Shown here: in pieces, positions 14,116 to 25,785 of the stretch
How the letters are laid out: every line of letters begins with the position of its first letter
Numbering within the stretch: the first letter of the stretch is position 1
Assembly (NCBI RefSeq): GCF_028858725.1
Contig: NC_084772.1
Span: forward strand, 18,143,548-18,207,547
From: Colius striatus
Lineage: Eukaryota; Chordata; Aves; Coliiformes; Coliidae
Direction: 5' to 3'
DNA: 64,000 bases
Translations under genes and position numbers: made by a program
The notes under the pieces: generated by a model
What the model was told of the DNA's origin: nothing
The model's database searches: none
Seen by the model: only the letters and a program-made list of their open reading frames with translations

Positions 14116-14392
14116 ATGGATGCTGTGGCAGGCAGCCCCCTGGGATGGCTCTGTGCGGGTGTCACTGTGCTTTTTGGGGTGACCCTACTCTGCACAGCCA
14201 AGAGGAACCTGATGGAGAAAGCAAACGTGCTGGTCTGGAGCCTCCTGCCCGCCTCCCTGGGGCTGCTGTGCGTGGCCCCGCTGGGCGCTGGTGGGGGGCT
14301 GGGGGTGTTCTGTGCCACATACCTGCTCTCCTCCCTGTACCTGGGGGGCCGGGTGCTGCTGCCCGTGGGTGACAAAGCTGTGCTCATCACAG
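14116..14392 (+). CDS. HSD17B2: HSD17B2 coding exon 1
   Basis: It encodes the membrane-anchoring N-terminus and runs into the first beta strand of the Rossmann fold (KAVLIT). It is noticeably more GC-rich than the other exons. The donor is CACAG|GTAAGG, and the exon ends after the first base of the glycine codon of the TG motif. Confidence 0.9.
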
Positions 14393-17300
14393 GTAAGGTG
14401 CTGCAGACATGTTCCAGGAAGCAAAAACTGGCTTTTCTTACAAGTGGGCTTGAAAACTTTGTGTCCTCAGGTTAGGTATCTGTGAAGTGCATGCTCCTAA
14501 GGTTTCCTTTTATTTTTCTCATTTTATTTGCTTTGCCAGAGATGTTTTTGGTTTGTTTGGGTTTTTTCCAGGTAAATAAGTATTCTGAAATCAAGTAGAA
14601 AAGCATCTTAATAGATGCTATTAGTTTTTAGTGTCTCATTTAATCTTTACAAGTAGCTTTTTAGACATGCTTGTGAAATGAACTGGTGCAAAAAGCATAA
14701 AAATACTTACAGTGGTCTAAGGGGTTTTTAAATGGACATTAATTTCTGGAAGCTCTCAGAACACTGAAATCATACATTACTTTTGCTTACTTGAATTCCT
14801 TGTATTGGTTTTGGATGCAAAGTTGTGTTTTGGGGTGTGCATTCACACAGTGTATAGCATGCAGGGATTTCAAGACACTGCTTTGGTGCTGTTTCTTTGA
14901 AATAATGTATGAAATGATTCAGGAGCAATTTCTTTCACTAACAGTGAAAGTTTAGAGCTAATGAATTATCTCTCTAGCACTCTGATCACCTCAACACCCA
15001 TTTTTAGTTTGCAGGGATGGCATTGTAGGTTTATGGCTTTTCTCCTCTTTCTTCTAAAACTTTGAGTGGTGTTTGAGTTAATCAAACCCTTACAGCAGAG
15101 TTCCTGCCAACTGCTTCTTGTACTCTTAACTTGTTTTTTTCTGGGTTTATTTTCTACTTTTCCCCTCTGGAAATCTGAACTGAGTTGCTTTGGTTTATGT
15201 AGGTATTTCTTGCAGAATCTCATTTTGGTTTATAGGAACACCTGGGAATGATTTAGATTTGCCTAGCAAGCCTTGACATGGGGGTTAAATACAAAAGTTG
15301 AGAGCACAGGATGAACAGCAAGTTTTCCCCTCGGTATTTCTCTCCCAGCTGGGTTTCTCCCTGCAGGTGTGTGGATTGAAGGTGGATATCAGGCAGGAGG
15401 GAACAGGGAACACTTCTTTCCCACCCCTGCAGACACAAGGGTTGTGCTTGCACTTGGGCATCTCCTTGCTTTTTCTAAGACTGCAGTTCATCAAGGAAAA
15501 AAAAAAGCACTCTCAGAGCTTACCTGCTCTGGAGAATATGAGTTAGAGCAATAGGGGAGTGAAGAGTATCTAGGTGAGTCAGGAAGGGAATATGCTTTTT
15601 TTATACCTGTGCTTCAACTGTCCTGAAGAGATACAGCTTTGGACACCTCTGACAGTTAATGCAGATGAGGAGGTTCTTCTCGGTCTTTATTGAATCCAGA
15701 CTGGTATCCAATCAATCACACCTTCCAGCTGAAACTGAAGTTTTACTCAATGTATTCTTGCTTCAGTTGCTCTGATTGTGGTACTCTTCCCCATATCAAC
15801 TGCAGGATGTGTGTCTGCCTGCACATGCAGGTGCAAGGTGCCTTTAAATCACTTTTCAGTGTCCTTTTCTCCAATTTGGTCAGGACCTGAGGCAGGAACT
15901 TCATGGGTAATAGTGATTCTAATTTTTCTTTTCCTTCTTCCCCCTCCCCTTTCATCCCTCCAGGACTGAAGAATGCTGCTGTGCTCTGGGCAGCTGCCAC
16001 ATCTTGCTTGTGAGACAGTTGCCTTTGGCTTCTCTCCCTGGGTGTTATCAAATATTGTTCAGCTTCTCTTTGGGTGTCCCTTGTATGGGTGCTGCTGTGT
16101 ATTATTTATTGAGGTGCCAGTTCACTGGAGTATCACAACAAGGAAAAATTGTGCCCAGTTGTCAAAATGATTTGACATTTTTAAGTAACCAGGCATGTGA
16201 GCAGTAAAGTCATGGGTGAAATGTTTCTACCCATCCTTTTGCTGCAGTGGGTGCCTCGCTGTCCTTAAGGAGAAGCTCCTGGGCATGCAAGGACTTCAGT
16301 GTAGCTTGGTAGACCTGACAGAGAGCTTCCCTAGAAATTAAATCACCACAGACATCAGAAGTGGTAGGAATTGTTAAATTCCTGCCTTGGTTATTCTGTG
16401 TGCTTGTGGGATGAATTTCTCCAGTGAACTTGGTCTTTTCATTCTTGATGTGTATTGGCCTTGAAAGGTATTTCTGATGCTTGATGTGAATTGATGACAA
16501 ATCCTCAGTAGGGATTCAGTAATGGTCAGTAGTGACTGCCTTTCTTGTAATAAATCTTCTAATCATTCAAATTGGGGTGTTTTCTGACATAGAAGCAAGG
16601 GAGGGGAATTACCTATTTCTTTCCTATGAAGACCTAACTATTGCTTGAATTGTACGAGTTGAAGGGTAAAGTTTCTCTGGACTTCAGTAACGGGTCTGAA
16701 ACTCAAATCAGACTAGTCTTGATAAAAGATGTGGAGAAACAAGTAGCAGGCACAGATAAAACTGCTTTATTTTTCATTCTTGGGGCTGCTGCACTCATCC
16801 CTAGTTGGTGAGCACTCTGCCTCTTCCCAAGTAGAAGCTGTGTAGTAAAACTTCGGTAATATGCTGAATGTAGCTATGCACTTGTTGGGAAGGATTTGAT
16901 CCTCAAATAAGATTTTTCATGGAGAGAAAAAGACACCCCACCCCCAAACCCAGAAATCAGTCTTGTCTTTGGCATATTTGCAGCCCTCTTTGGGGAATTC
17001 CAGGAATGCAGGTTTGTTCTCTTTCAGGTCATGGCAGTGAGAAATGAACTTGATATATATGATGCTCTGGTGCATCTTCAACAGACTGCAGAAAAAAACA
17101 CTGGCTTTTTAGCAGAGAATTAAGTAGAACACGAGTAATCTTTTCAACACCTCACATTGATCCAGGCATTTAGTACCTGTCTCTTTCAAGTCACCTGGAG
17201 TTAACTTTGTTTTTACCTTTCAGGACTAAAGCCCCAGTTGAAAGACAAAACCCAGAAATTAAGATCTGGTGTGATTGAGTCTGTTTGGCAGTCAGATACT

Positions 17301-20300
17301 ATTGACTGTGGATTTTGAGTGCAGGAGCACACCTGATAGTATCTGCCTTGGTTTACTGAAATCAACCCTTATAAGTTTTGGGAAGAGTTAAGTCAGGTGT
17401 GTCACAGCTCTTTCACCAATGAGGAAATAGATTCCTGCCAGCTTTTCACTTTGTCCCACATTCAGGGTTCCAGACACACAGGGAGGTTTGGAAGCTGACC
17501 ACTTAGATAATAAATGGCTATTGCAGGAGACAGCCAAGCCCTGGGGTTGCTCCATGGATCTCAGTCCCTACAAACTCCTTTCCTGGCTTTAGCGGGGCCC
17601 TGTGTTTTTTCGTTGGGAGTCTTGGGCAGATGGATGAGAAGTTTCCTCCCTTGTGAAGTTGTTGCTCTGTAAATGGGAAGAATGGAAACTGGAATTAGAC
17701 ACTGGGGGAGATGACTCTTAAAAGTATCTTAAGGTACTGGCAGCAAAATAATGTGTCAAAGGGGAAGACTTGTGAATCAATGGAATTCCTTGTTAAATAT
17801 TCATCGCTTTTACTTGGTGGGAGGAAATGCCCAGTTCTGATGGAAGAGGTCACTGTGCCTTTGCTTTAGTGATACTTCCTACACTTGGTAGCTTGTTGTT
17901 CTAGATGTACAAAGTTTGAGACTAAGTTTCTAGGAGGACAGAGAGAATAAGAGAAGTACTGATGGAAATTTGCATGAATTAAATAGCTGGTGTTATTTGA
18001 CTTAGCCTAAAAATGCCATTCTGAAGCAGTCTTAGTGTTTGAAAGCATTGAACTCCTTTGCAGGTAGAGAAACAGTTACTTAGTTTGGGCTTGATGGCAG
18101 CCTGTGAGCAAAATGTATTTTTCAGAAGGATATAGAGGTAGATGTTTACATGAAATACTGCAGTTTCTTTGAGTTAAGAAACAGAACCCCCAAAATATTT
18201 TAATCCCAATGCCCTGTAAGTGCTTTGTCCACATGACATTTCAAATTATAGTGTTTATGTGGGATTTTTTTGTCTCCCTCAGATATTTGTCATGAGGTTT
18301 CAGTCCAAATATTTGTATAAAACCAATCTGGGGTTTTATTTCTGTAAACTTTAGGGTGTCTCAGTGGGACAACATGAGTTCATGCCACCAGCTCTGAGCC
18401 AAGAGGGCATAGTCTTTCAATCTTTGTGGAACATGCAAAGATCCAGCTCCTCAAACCTTCAGATCTGCGCCTTTCTTCCTACTATCATATGCATTTCAGT
18501 GACTTTATTGTCTTGTTCATCATCTTGTTGGTTCTATTTGCATGTATTTCCTTTATTTGTGTGTTTTAGATGATGGTTTACGATAGACTTACTTGTCAAG
18601 TGTCTCTTTGCTTTCAGGAAGCGACACTGGGATTGGACATGCGTTGGCTAAATACCTGGACAAGTTAGGTTTTGTTGTGTTCGCTGGGGTTTTGAATGTG
18701 AATGGGCCTGGAGCTGAGGAACTCAAACAGACCTGTTCTCAGAGACTCTCCCTGCTGCAGCTGGATATAACCAGTGCCACCCAAGTCAAGGAGGCCTATG
18801 TGAAAGTCTCAGAGAAGGTGAAAAATACAGGTATGATGCTTTTGCTGTTCTAATGGGGGATTCAGTTGTACCTGCTTACAAGATGTGTCTCTTCCTTGTC
18901 AACTGCATCATGAATCGTGTGTGTAGGTCATTTCCACTCCTCAGTCTGTGAACAGATTGACTTCTGATTGCTGGGACATACAAAAAATGGTGATGACTGT
19001 TCACGGAGTGAGTACTGTGTATATTTAGCTGCAGATCATCTCTGCCCTCATCTGGAGGCATCACACAGCTCATCAGTTAAACTTGATGGAGTTATTTCCT
19101 GCTGTGTAGCAGCCCTGTGCTTTCTTCTCTTCCACAGGACTCTGGGGAGTCGTGAACAACGCAGGCATCCTGGGCTTCCCAGCTGATGGTGAGCTGCTTC
19201 CCCTCAGCATGTACAGGCAGTGCATGGAGGTCAACTTCTTTGGGGCTGTAACTGTGTCCAAGACTTTCCTACCATTACTTCGGAAGTCTCAGGGGAGGCT
19301 GGTTAACATGTCCAGCATGGCAGGTGAGCTGAACTAAAGCATCACATGCATGTCTGAAAAAAAACTACTGACTTCTTTGGCAAAAACACTGAGGAAGGTG
19401 CTGGTCAGTCTTGCTTGTCAGCACACCTAGGGAATTAGCATCTAGGGTAATGAGTGCAGGTTTTTCTTTTGTTTTGGAGACTGTTCCCTGAAACCAGCCA
19501 CTAATCCAAAGGTGATATTTTTTTCCTGAATAAAATAACTTAAACATTGCTAACAGTATATAATGTGCTCTCTAGTTTTGCCCCATAAATTGGATTCTGT
19601 GCTTACTGTATATATGTGCCATTATAAGATGACCTTCTAGTGTAGGAGGCAGCTGAAATGCTGAGATGTAGGAACTGAAGTAGCCAGCAGCTGAGGAGCA
19701 AGGGTGCTTCTTTGAAAAAGATACCTGCCAGAAGCAGGATGTTATGATGCTGGAAAGTAATTTGGTTTAAGACCTCCTAAGGATTTACCATATCATCTGC
19801 TTCCCACGTTTTTCCTTTGCCTTCTCTTCTTGGACTCTTATTTCTGTGTAATTGATATGCCCTCAAATCCTGTTGTATTGCCTGGGTGGCTTGTGAAGGT
19901 GTTACCTCAGCTTATGTTGAGGATGTGGCCTCAGCCTAGCTCTGACACAGTCTTCTGTTTCCTCTTGATAATCCCAAGTATGCTTTGTATCTGTGTACCT
20001 GTGTTTATAGCTTGTTGCTGACACTTCAAGAAATCAGGACTGAATTACTGAAAGACGCTTCTGGTGCTGCTCTGCCCACAAGCCCTTGCAAGCACAGAGA
20101 CAGAGGACAGACCTCTATTTTCTCTGAGCAGCCAAGTGAAGGTTGTGTTTTGGGGCAGATGTCTTAATTCTTGTCATGACTCCCGGAGCTGCCTTGCAGG
20201 GATAAATGGATTGCTTCCCTGGGCTGAGTAATTTGCCCTTACAGGAGTTGGTAATGACCTTGCTTAAACTATAGCTGTTTGCACAGATGTTCTTGCACAC

Positions 20301-23300
20301 AGGGCTGGTTTGGCTGAATAGCTTCCTCTCAATGCAGGGTCGGTGGGTCCTTTGGTAAAACATTAGCAGAAAAGTTAGTGAGGTCTCATTGTGCCGAATC
20401 TATTTCTGTCAGTGTAGAGCTAATTTAACTGAACTCAGGGTTAGCCTGACCTCAGAGGGAAAAAGTATGTAATTCAATTGGTTCAAACCAATTGAAACTC
20501 AAACTTATTCAGATGCATACAGAAGAATAATTAACACATAATTGGCCTGACTTCTTCAAAGGAATGACTGTCTGCAGGATACTCCTGTGACACCTTGGTC
20601 CTTGCAGTACAAAACCCAACAGATAGCACCAGTGACTTGAAAACTCCCCTATATCAAAGCATTTTCTTTTAAAAGATTCAAGTATATCAAGATATATTCA
20701 AGATATCAAGAGATAAATGTGTAATGTTTCAAATAGAAGCTGTGGCAGAGAATGTACCCAACTGCCCATGCAGACAGGAGTGACATGCCTCAAGGAGAAG
20801 GGTTGCCTGTTGTGTTCCCTCTTCCCCTCTGTGCCAACACAGCTCATGTTGACTGGAGTGACCCCTAAATCTCAGTGATACTTTTACAGGGGTAACAGCA
20901 ACCTTATGGAGAAAGTGGAGGCACTGGAGAAGGGGAAGATGCCCAAATGGAAGTGTTTGGATTAGCCTGAAGTGGAGGAAATCTCAGTATTTGAAATATA
21001 TTGTTTTCTGGAAGCTTTTGTTCTGCAAACATATGGGTTTATTTTAAAGTCACCTAAGATATTGGCTGTTTTCTATCTCTTCCATTAGAACAAATGCTTC
21101 TGGGATTGGAAAGCATGAGGTATGACTAGGCAGGGGAATCTACTCCTATGATGAGTCTCAGTGAGTCCTGTTGCCCAGAGGAATGTGATTCCAGCTTTGG
21201 TTTCCCCACTCTTACACTGTTGTCCCTGGTCTTTCTGAAACTATATTGAAACAACTGAAGATCAGTTGGCTCTTTAGAATTGAGATCCCTTATCTTCTTG
21301 TAACTGAGTAGGAGCTTGCAATTCATGTTACAGTGACAGGAACAGCAACATTAAACTATTGCTTCACTATTTATATGTAGTGAAACATTCTCTGTGTTTC
21401 TGAAACCAACAGTCATTCTTTTCTGTAGTTTTTACCCTTAAATGCACTACTATTTGGTATTTTTTCTGCCATACAAGGTATCTTCTCAGGTGTTACTGAG
21501 CCTGATTCCTACAAGCATCTGCTAACTTCCAACTTTTACTTTTTTTAACCTCTAGAAAGAAATGATTCCCTTGCTGACTTGCCTCGAACCTCAGTGAGAG
21601 CCACATCATTTTGGTTGTGCTATAATCTTCCTTCTAAATCACAAAGATAAAGGCTGGCAAGAGCCACCATTGAGCTTTATCATGTTGATATTGCTCCTGC
21701 AGGAGGCATTCCGCTGCCGAGGTACGCTGCCTACGGAGCATCCAAAGCGGCTCTCTCCATGTTTTCCGGAGTAATGAGGCAAGAGCTTTCCAAATGGGGA
21801 ATTAAAGTTGCTGCAATTCATCCCTCAGGCTTCCGAACAGGTTGGTGTTTGACATTTCTGGTAGTTGTTTCTGCCTTGCCTCTTTCCCTGTAGCTCAGCA
21901 TCCTCAAACACATCCCAGAGGGATTCTCAGCACTTGGACTTTTTTTCCCTGTTCTTCATGTTGGTTCTGGAAATGAAGAATCTGCTTTTCTGTTTTTGCA
22001 AGAGATGTTCTCTCCAGTTCTGCACACAGCCTGCCTCTGTGAGTGGAGCCTTTCCCCTGGGCAAAGCTCGCTTTGCTTTGAGACAGGGCAGGGTTCAGGC
22101 AATTGGTGCCTACCCTTTGCTCCAGCTTTGTTGAAGTTAACAGCCCGACCATTGGTGTGTTTGATTTGAGTGTTATGGCTTGCTTGTCCTGCATGACAGC
22201 TTCAGGACTCACTCTTCCTCCTACTTTTCTCAATATCAGAGCTCTGTTGAGCTGCTCGGTCTTATGTTGAAATATCTGCAGCAATACCTGTCATCCTGCT
22301 CACTTGCTGTCAATATTGCTCTATGTAGTCTCTGATCTTTCCACTCCTTTCCTCTGCTGTGTTCCTGCTGCCTTCTGTTCCAAATCCTCCTCTTCCCACT
22401 GCTCTGAGTACTTTTTGCAGAGCCTGTCCAAGTTTGAGACACATCTCCTGCTGTACCCCATGGCCACTTGGGAGCAGGGTGGGAGTTACACAGGTCTCTG
22501 CTCTATGGACATACCCAGCAGCTACCTGAGGACAACATCACACACCTCTGCCACCTACTCAGCAAGTCCTGATGACTTAATGGAGACAGATTTTTATGCT
22601 GATGAAAAGCAAAATGGTCTTTTTCATAAAACCCTTGAATGCCTCCCCTCCTGGGGAAGGGCCCTGTGGGGCCCTGGGCTCTGGCAGTGCCTGTGTGCTC
22701 AGCAGTATTTGAGATTGAAATACTTATGTAAAGATTTTTTTCCTTATTTGCAATGCTTAATTCATGATAGTTAGGCATAAATGCATTGGGAAAGCCACTG
22801 CTTTCATTCCTACACAAATGGGGTGAAAAGATTGATTAATTATATTTAAATGTAGCCTAATACACTTCTTATGCTTCATGGAACTAGTTACTGAAATACC
22901 AATGTCAGTTGTGGAAGGGGAGCTTAGCACTTGGCCAGCCTGTGTGAATCCTGTTCATCTTAGCTTGGCAGTTTTCCTGTCTCAGTGACTCACACCTGTT
23001 AATAAATACTTATTAAAAACACCCACAAAAAGGACAGAACAGCAAAGGAGGGGAGGGGTGGTGGTGGTGGAAATGCTGACTTGGCTGTGAAAAAGCCTTT
23101 TTTAGGTAGAGCTGGTAACCAAATGGTGCATTAACCCCATGCTCTTTGTGTTGTCTGTGCTTCCTGCTTTCCATTCTTCTGTGTGAAACCAGCCACAGCT
23201 AACCAGCTGCTTTGGCTGTCCTTCACTTACCCCAGTTTGGACCAGAAGTCAGGGTGGTGGGGAGAACCCTTGCGGACTGGTAGTTATAGATGAACTTCTT

Positions 23301-23663
23301 TCCTTTGGCTCTACACTCACTTGCTGTCCTGTGATGTTGCTAGGTATACAAGGCACATCTGACCTGTGGGATAAGCATGAAAAGGAGCTGATGGAGAAGC
23401 TCCCAGCAGACACGAGGCAAGCCTATGGTGAGGATTACCTCCTGGGGCTGAGGAGCTACCTGCTGCGCATTCCCACGTACTGTGACGCCGACCTCTCCCC
23501 TGTGCTGGCTGCTGTCCTGCACGCTCTGCTGGCCAAGAGGCCACGGGCCTTGTACACACCAGGCAAAGGGGCTTGTGTGCTCCTCTGCATCTTCTGCTAC
23601 TTCCCTCTCTGGTTCTATGACTTCTTCATTAGTAAGCTGATGAATCTGTCCCAAGGGCGCTGA
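14116..23663 (+). CDS. HSD17B2: 17-beta-hydroxysteroid dehydrogenase type 2 (five coding exons)
   Basis: This SDR-family enzyme of the endoplasmic reticulum membrane oxidises oestradiol, testosterone and related 17-beta-hydroxysteroids to ketosteroids with NAD+. The coding exons are 14116-14392, 18618-18830, 19138-19323, 21703-21840 and 23344-23663; the 1134 coding bases give 377 residues plus stop (human is 387). Visible features are N-terminal hydrophobic segments (about residues 10-29 and 38-78), the TGSDTGIG cofactor motif at 92-99, NNAG at 170-173, the catalytic Ser223 and YGASK (Tyr236, Lys240), and a C-terminal hydrophobic stretch near 347-370. The Ser/Tyr/Lys positions are offset by four from human Ser219, Tyr232 and Lys236. 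I chose ATG 14116 because it has A at -3 and G at +4, lies downstream of the TATA box, and matches the human start in alignment. Upstream in-frame ATGs (13969, 14044, 14113) are alternatives. All introns are GT-AG and phase 1. The C-terminus is about 14 residues shorter than human. Confidence 0.95.
14393..18617 (+). other. HSD17B2 intron 1
   Basis: A 4.2 kb GT-AG intron. I see no coding segment, RNA gene or clear retroposon. A possible internal acceptor-rich pyrimidine tract near 15.93-15.96 kb leads into no conserved frame. Confidence 0.8.
18618..18830 (+). CDS. HSD17B2: HSD17B2 coding exon 2
   Basis: It carries the rest of the cofactor-binding TGxxxGxG motif and a block closely matching human HSD17B2 (FAGVLN-NGPGAEEL), followed by the LDIT strand that contacts the adenine ring. 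The acceptor is TTTCAG and the donor ACAG|GTATGA. Its 213 bases make it a symmetric phase 1-1 exon. Confidence 0.95.
19138..19323 (+). CDS. HSD17B2: HSD17B2 coding exon 3
   Basis: It encodes the NNAG motif, the VNFFG segment, and the strand ending in SSM that holds the catalytic serine. It closely matches human HSD17B2 (GFP-DGELL, KTFLPLLRKS-GRLVN). The acceptor is TCCACAG and the donor GCAG|GTGAGC. Its 186 bases are symmetric phase 1-1. The intron before it is only 307 bp. Confidence 0.95.
20473..20496. repeat. Inverted repeat with perfect 11-bp arms
   Basis: Arms TTCAATTGGTT (20473-20483) and AACCAATTGAA (20486-20496) are exact reverse complements separated by two bases. Each arm contains a CCAAT pentamer in opposite orientation. 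It could form a hairpin in RNA or single-stranded DNA, or be a dyad protein site. It may also be a small terminal-inverted-repeat remnant. Confidence 0.8.
20651..20716. repeat. Cryptic ATATCAAG simple repeat
   Basis: Irregular reiterations of ATATCAAG/ATTCAAG units occur over about 65 bases within HSD17B2 intron 3. It appears to be a decayed simple repeat with no further function visible. Confidence 0.5.
21703..21840 (+). CDS. HSD17B2: HSD17B2 coding exon 4
   Basis: It encodes the active-site helix with YGASK (the YxxxK signature), the conserved MRQELSKWGIKVA block, and the HPSGF segment after strand beta-F. The acceptor is CTGCAG and the donor ACAG|GTTGGT. Its 138 bases are symmetric phase 1-1. 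Confidence 0.95.
21841..23343 (+). other. HSD17B2 intron 4
   Basis: A 1.5 kb intron. The open frames inside it, including one of 156 codons at 22304-22774, show no family resemblance and are probably chance. A short GGT-type run occurs at about 23055-23070. Confidence 0.75.
23344..23663 (+). CDS. HSD17B2: HSD17B2 terminal coding exon
   Basis: It encodes the substrate-side C-terminal region (GTSD-W, LPAD-YGEDY, SPVLAAV-HALLAK-P-YTPGKGA as in human HSD17B2) and ends in a hydrophobic stretch plus a ten-residue tail. The acceptor is GTTGCTAG and the stop is TGA at 23661-23663. The tail lacks the basic, lysine-rich end present in the human protein. Confidence 0.92.
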
Positions 23664-25420
23664 GAACATGGGAAGCTGAAAGCAAGAATCTCCAAAGGTT
23701 TCTCTCTCTAAACTCTGAAGTGTTTGTCTTACTCTTGATAACTGGGGAAAAAACCCTCTCTATTTTAAGACACTGCTGTTTATTGTACTGTCTTTGTTAA
23801 ATTGCATTTACGCTGCCTTGCAAACAGAGGTAAATCTTTGTGTTAAAAGTAATGTTCGGGAAAAACAGGGGATAAACAGAAATAGAAAGCTGTCCTCAGA
23901 TGGTGTGTGTTTTGGAGGAAGTTCAATGTTTTCCTGGTGTCTTTTGTATCCTGCCCTCTGTGCAGGGTATCTCATGAGGTTATGTAGTTCCTATCTGCTT
24001 CAGAAGGTTCCACCGATGCACAAACAGATGGGCAACTTGTTTTTTAAAGCAAACAAACAAATCCTTGAGAGTTAACGACCTTCTTAAACATTGTAAGGAG
24101 TTACATATACCCCATCATCATATATCCCAATGGAGAGATTTGGAAATGTCTAATGCAAGTCTTTCTCCCTGCAGCTTCAGCTTGCTAGGTGGGGTTTGTT
24201 TGGTTCTGGTGCTGTTGGACCTGAGAAGAGACAGACCTTTTTCCCCTCGGGTTTTGTATAGTTGTGATGTTTATCCTGTGTTCTCTTTGTTAGCCTAAGC
24301 AAGACAAGTTATTTGTGGGGAAAAATGAGCAAAGACAGCTTGACCTTCGTGAGGAAGCAAACAATCTGCTTCCTACAGCATTAGAAAAAGTAATTGTAAA
24401 TATATCAGCTGCTAATTGGATATGGCCATGATTCTTTACTCATTAGCAAACTCTGATCTCACTTCTACTTTCTGTACAACTCCTTATTTGGTTCTGGGTT
24501 TATAAAGAACTCATGTTTTTGCCTGTTTCTCCTGATACCTTCCCCTGTCTCCTTTGGGTAGAGTGTGTGCTCACTCCTCTAAGGTCAGTCTTAAAGCTGG
24601 CTTTACTGGAGTCCAGTATATATCTGCTGGTAGATTTTGGAAGCTCATCTTTCCTAAATTCATTCTAGGACCATCAATTCCCTCCCTGCTGCTGGTTATT
24701 CCTGTACCCTGTACCATAAACCCCTCACTAGTGCCACGAAATCAGGCAGCTTGCCTATAGTTTTCTTACTCCACTCCTCGTTTGCCTTGTCCATCACACC
24801 CTCAGGCTTTGATAGGTTGTGGTATTTTGAAAGAAAGCCTCATGCCTGTGTGTTCCTTGCTCTGGCTATCTGTGCTGTGCATCACTTGCACAAGATGCCT
24901 TTCTTTTCTGGTGATGAAATATTAAAAGTCACTACATACTGGGCTTCAAATGTAGGTGCATTTTTTCCCTTCCTTTCTAAGCAACTTCTGTCACAATCCA
25001 GCTCATGGGAGGTACTTTTGCAGCCAACTGAACCAAATCACAATTCAATTTGCATCTGTAGGATTTCTTCCATCTCCTTCCTGCATCTCTTACATAGCAT
25101 TGCAAGACTCCTGTAACTGCACAGAAGATGCTCTGTAGATGTGGTCCAACATTTTAATTTGTGGCCCGGTGTGGAAATCCTCCTGTCCTGCACATTTTGT
25201 CATGATTACTGCATTTGCTGCTAAGGCTTATGTTCTGGGTTTATATCAATCCCCTGATGACAGACTTTTGTTTTCCTTTGAGGAAATGTGACCGAAAATG
25301 TGTTTCACTCAGAAAACCTGGGACTCTGACTATGTCTCTATCCCTTTCTTCCTTTATCTATTTCCCTTTTTTTATTTGCTAGCAAAAGTGCATAGTAATA
25401 ATAAAAAAACCTGAGTACCT
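23664..25420 (+). other. HSD17B2 3' flank / possible 3' UTR
   Basis: No AATAAA occurs close behind the stop codon. The first candidates I see are ATTAAA at 24921 and AATAAA at 25400-25405. Either a long 3' UTR or a variant signal is used. The boundary is uncertain. Confidence 0.3.
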
Positions 25421-25739
25421 GGATTGTTGTGACTCTTTCTGTCTCATCTGACCCTTTGTGCTTTTGGGGACCAGTGCTGCAGCTCCTCCCTTCCCGAACT
25501 GGACTTATTCCCATAGTAAGAGAGCACCAAAGAAGAAGTTGATGGGGGACCTTCCCCAGGGAAAAGGGATGAGATGACAGTCAGTGCCTTCTTTCCAGCA
25601 GGACATGGAGAATGGTTCATGGGCAGTTTGTGAGCTGCAAGAAAAGTCAGCTGCAATGGAGTGCAGAGTTGGGAGGGTGCTGGGAGGCAGCCTCTGACTT
25701 TTGTGTGCCTTCACAGTGAGGTAACTCGCTGCCAGTCAG

Positions 25740-25785
25740 CCCAGCTTGGACCTTCCAACCCTCAAGATTCTGTGATTCTGTGACT
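25740..25785 (+). repeat. CR1 retroposon 3'-end fragment
   Basis: The segment matches the CR1 3' terminus: TTGGACCTTCCAACCCTCAA followed by a tail of two GATTCTGTG-type octamers. Its 5' limit is unclear; upstream sequence may be older CR1. Confidence 0.75.

Larger units (their letters stand above)
19324..21702 (+). other. HSD17B2 intron 3
   Basis: A 2.4 kb intron with no coding signal. It contains a near-perfect palindrome at 20473-20496 and a cryptic ATATCAAG-type repeat at about 20651-20716, each listed separately. Confidence 0.8.

Noticed and set aside
14037-14372. 111-codon frame overlapping HSD17B2 exon 1
   Set aside because: It is an out-of-frame shadow of a GC-rich exon. The in-frame product matches HSD17B2 through the splice junction.
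22304-22774. 156-codon frame in HSD17B2 intron 4
   Set aside because: No family resemblance; it lies wholly in an intron with consensus splice sites on either side.
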